This document shows, in pieces, positions 62,932 to 64,000 of a DNA stretch of 64,000 nucleotides (position 1 is its first letter; each line of letters begins with the position of its first letter). The position numbers and the translations under genes were made by a program. Location of the stretch: positions 1 to 64,000 of the forward strand of contig NZ_FRCB01000008.1 of NCBI RefSeq assembly GCF_900142765.1. The letters are read 5' to 3'. Origin of the DNA: Roseovarius litoreus (GTDB lineage: Bacteria > Pseudomonadota > Alphaproteobacteria > Rhodobacterales > Rhodobacteraceae). The notes beneath the pieces are model-generated. The model had not been told where the DNA came from. It saw only the letters and a program-made list of their open reading frames with translations, and made no database searches.

Positions 62932-64000
62932 ATGGATTTCGACCGCATCATCGACCGCTTCGGCACCCATTCCCAGAAATGGGACATGATGGAAAAAACC
63001 TATGGCGTGCCGGCCAGCGATGGGCTCGCGATGTGGGTCGCCGACATGGATTTCCAGCCGCCGCGCTGCGTGTCAGATGCGCTTCAGGGCATGGTCGATC
63101 ATGGCATCTATGGCTATTACGGCGATGATCGCAGCTATCTGAACGCCATCCGCTGGTGGATGCAGGAGCGCCATGGCTGGCGTGTCGAACCCGAATGGGT
63201 GTTCACCACCCACGGCCTCGTGAACGGCACCGCCATGTGCGTCGATGCCTTCACTGATCCCGGCGATGGCGTGGTGATCTTCACGCCGGTCTATCATGCC
63301 TTCGCCCGCGTCATCAAAGCCGCCGGGCGCCGGGTCGTCGAATGTCCGCTGCGCCACGAGAACGGTCTCTACCGGATGGATTTCGACGCCTATGATGCCG
63401 CGATGGACGGCTCGGAAAAGATGCTGATCCTGTGCTCGCCGCATAACCCGGGTGGCCGCGTCTGGACCCGCGAGGAATTGCAGGACGTCGCCGATTTCGC
63501 CCGCCGTCATGACCTCGTGCTGGTGTCGGACGAAATTCACCACGATCTGGTGATGCCCGGCCATACCCATATCCCGATGGCCAATATCGACGAGCGCATC
63601 GCCGACCGGCTGGTGATGATGACCGCCACCACCAAGACCTTCAACATCGCGGGCGCCCATTCCGGCAACGTGATCATCGCCGACGAAACCCTGCGCGCCC
63701 GCTTTGCCGCGCGCATGTCGGCGCTCGGCCTGTCGCCCAATTCCTTCGGGCTGGTCATGGCCGAGGCCGCCTATTCCCCCGAGGGCGCAGAATGGGTCGA
63801 TGCTCTGGTCCGCTATCTCGATGGCAACCGCCGCCTGTTCGACGCGGGCGTGAACGCCATCCCGGGCCTCGCCTCCATGCCGCTCGAAGCCACCTATCTC
63901 GCATGGGTCGACTTCTCCGGCACCGGCATGGACAAGGGCGAATTCACCGCCCGTGTCGAACGCGACGCGCGCATCGCGGTCAATCACGGCCCCAGCTTCG
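62932..64000 (+). CDS. PatB/MalY-type C-S lyase (aminotransferase fold I), partial
   Basis: The first 356 residues of a PLP enzyme continuing past the window. It begins MDFDRIIDRFGTHSQKWDMM, then GLAMWVADMDFQPP, GYYGDDRSYLNAI, ILCSPHNPGGRVWTREEL, VLVSDEIHHDLVMPGH and the PLP-lysine motif TATTKTFNIAGAHSGN. These match cystathionine beta-lyase-like PatB/MalY proteins that release homocysteine or thiols. AAGGAG lies 7 bp before the ATG. Confidence 0.92.
   Translation, partial: MDFDRIIDRFGTHSQKWDMMEKTYGVPASDGLAMWVADMDFQPPRCVSDALQGMVDHGIYGYYGDDRSYLNAIRWWMQERHGWRVEPEWVFTTHGLVNGTAMCVDAFTDPGDGVVIFTPVYHAFARVIKAAGRRVVECPLRHENGLYRMDFDAYDAAMDGSEKMLILCSPHNPGGRVWTREELQDVADFARRHDLVLVSDEIHHDLVMPGHTHIPMANIDERIADRLVMMTATTKTFNIAGAHSGNVIIADETLRARFAARMSALGLSPNSFGLVMAEAAYSPEGAEWVDALVRYLDGNRRLFDAGVNAIPGLASMPLEATYLAWVDFSGTGMDKGEFTARVERDARIAVNHGPSF

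Overview
The window is GC-rich DNA with dense, overlapping operons and no tRNA or rRNA that I could see. Gene content and order point to a Rhodobacterales (Roseobacter-group) alphaproteobacterium. The markers are the chvI-chvG-hprK-rapZ-PTS cluster next to pckA, a methylsuccinyl-CoA dehydrogenase of the ethylmalonyl-CoA pathway, the rpoZ-rsh-pdxJ-acpS-lepB-rnc-era-recO housekeeping block, Hint-domain RTX proteins, and the DUF6473, DUF1491 and DUF6525 families. I cannot name a genus.

Layout. 0-2.4 kb: the end of etfA, a DUF6473 gene and 3-hydroxybutyryl-CoA dehydrogenase. 2.4-7.9 kb: a leftward operon chvI-chvG-hprK-rapZ-EIIA-HPr-acyltransferase, a regulatory envelope/carbon circuit, divergent from pckA (8.3-9.9 kb). 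10-12.3 kb: a decayed TauE/SafE exporter remnant, a TetR-type palindrome and mcd. 12.3-17 kb: an FNR-box-controlled SLAC1/TehA transporter plus a DsrE-like protein, a FAH-family hydrolase, and an unusual SH3/leucine-rich-repeat secreted protein. 17-31 kb: a full phosphonate island, with C-P lyase phnGHIJKL-phnN, two phnM genes, a 2H-phosphoesterase (DUF1045), the repressor phnF, an acyltransferase, and the transporter phnCDE1E2; it carries Pho-box-like repeats.

31-40 kb: a 2189-residue RTX/Hint protein, a 1.26-kb non-coding stretch and a fasciclin-domain protein. This block is bracketed by two diverged direct copies of one phnC/tetR divergent junction. The left copy has intact phnC and a broken tetR start; the right copy has a broken phnC start and intact tetR. 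I regard this as the most interesting structure in the window.

40-56 kb: recO, an FNR-box usp gene, DUF1491, era, a nuclease gene on the other strand, rnc, lepB, a CPA1 antiporter with a cyclic-nucleotide-binding-like domain, acpS, a hydrolase-membrane fusion, pdxJ, DUF2062, rsh, rpoZ, DUF6525, a truncated Zur-type-promoter GTPase fragment and folK. 56-64 kb: a NYN-domain gene, ispH, a GNAT gene, DUF3429, GST, rnhA, a small membrane protein, fmt, a catalytically impaired deformylase paralog, a canonical def, and the start of a PatB/MalY C-S lyase.

Two non-coding repeat families recur: an approximately 115-bp palindromic element (two copies, with apparent stem covariation) and an 11-bp-period tandem repeat (two loci). 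All comparisons were made by eye from the sequence; no database search was run.
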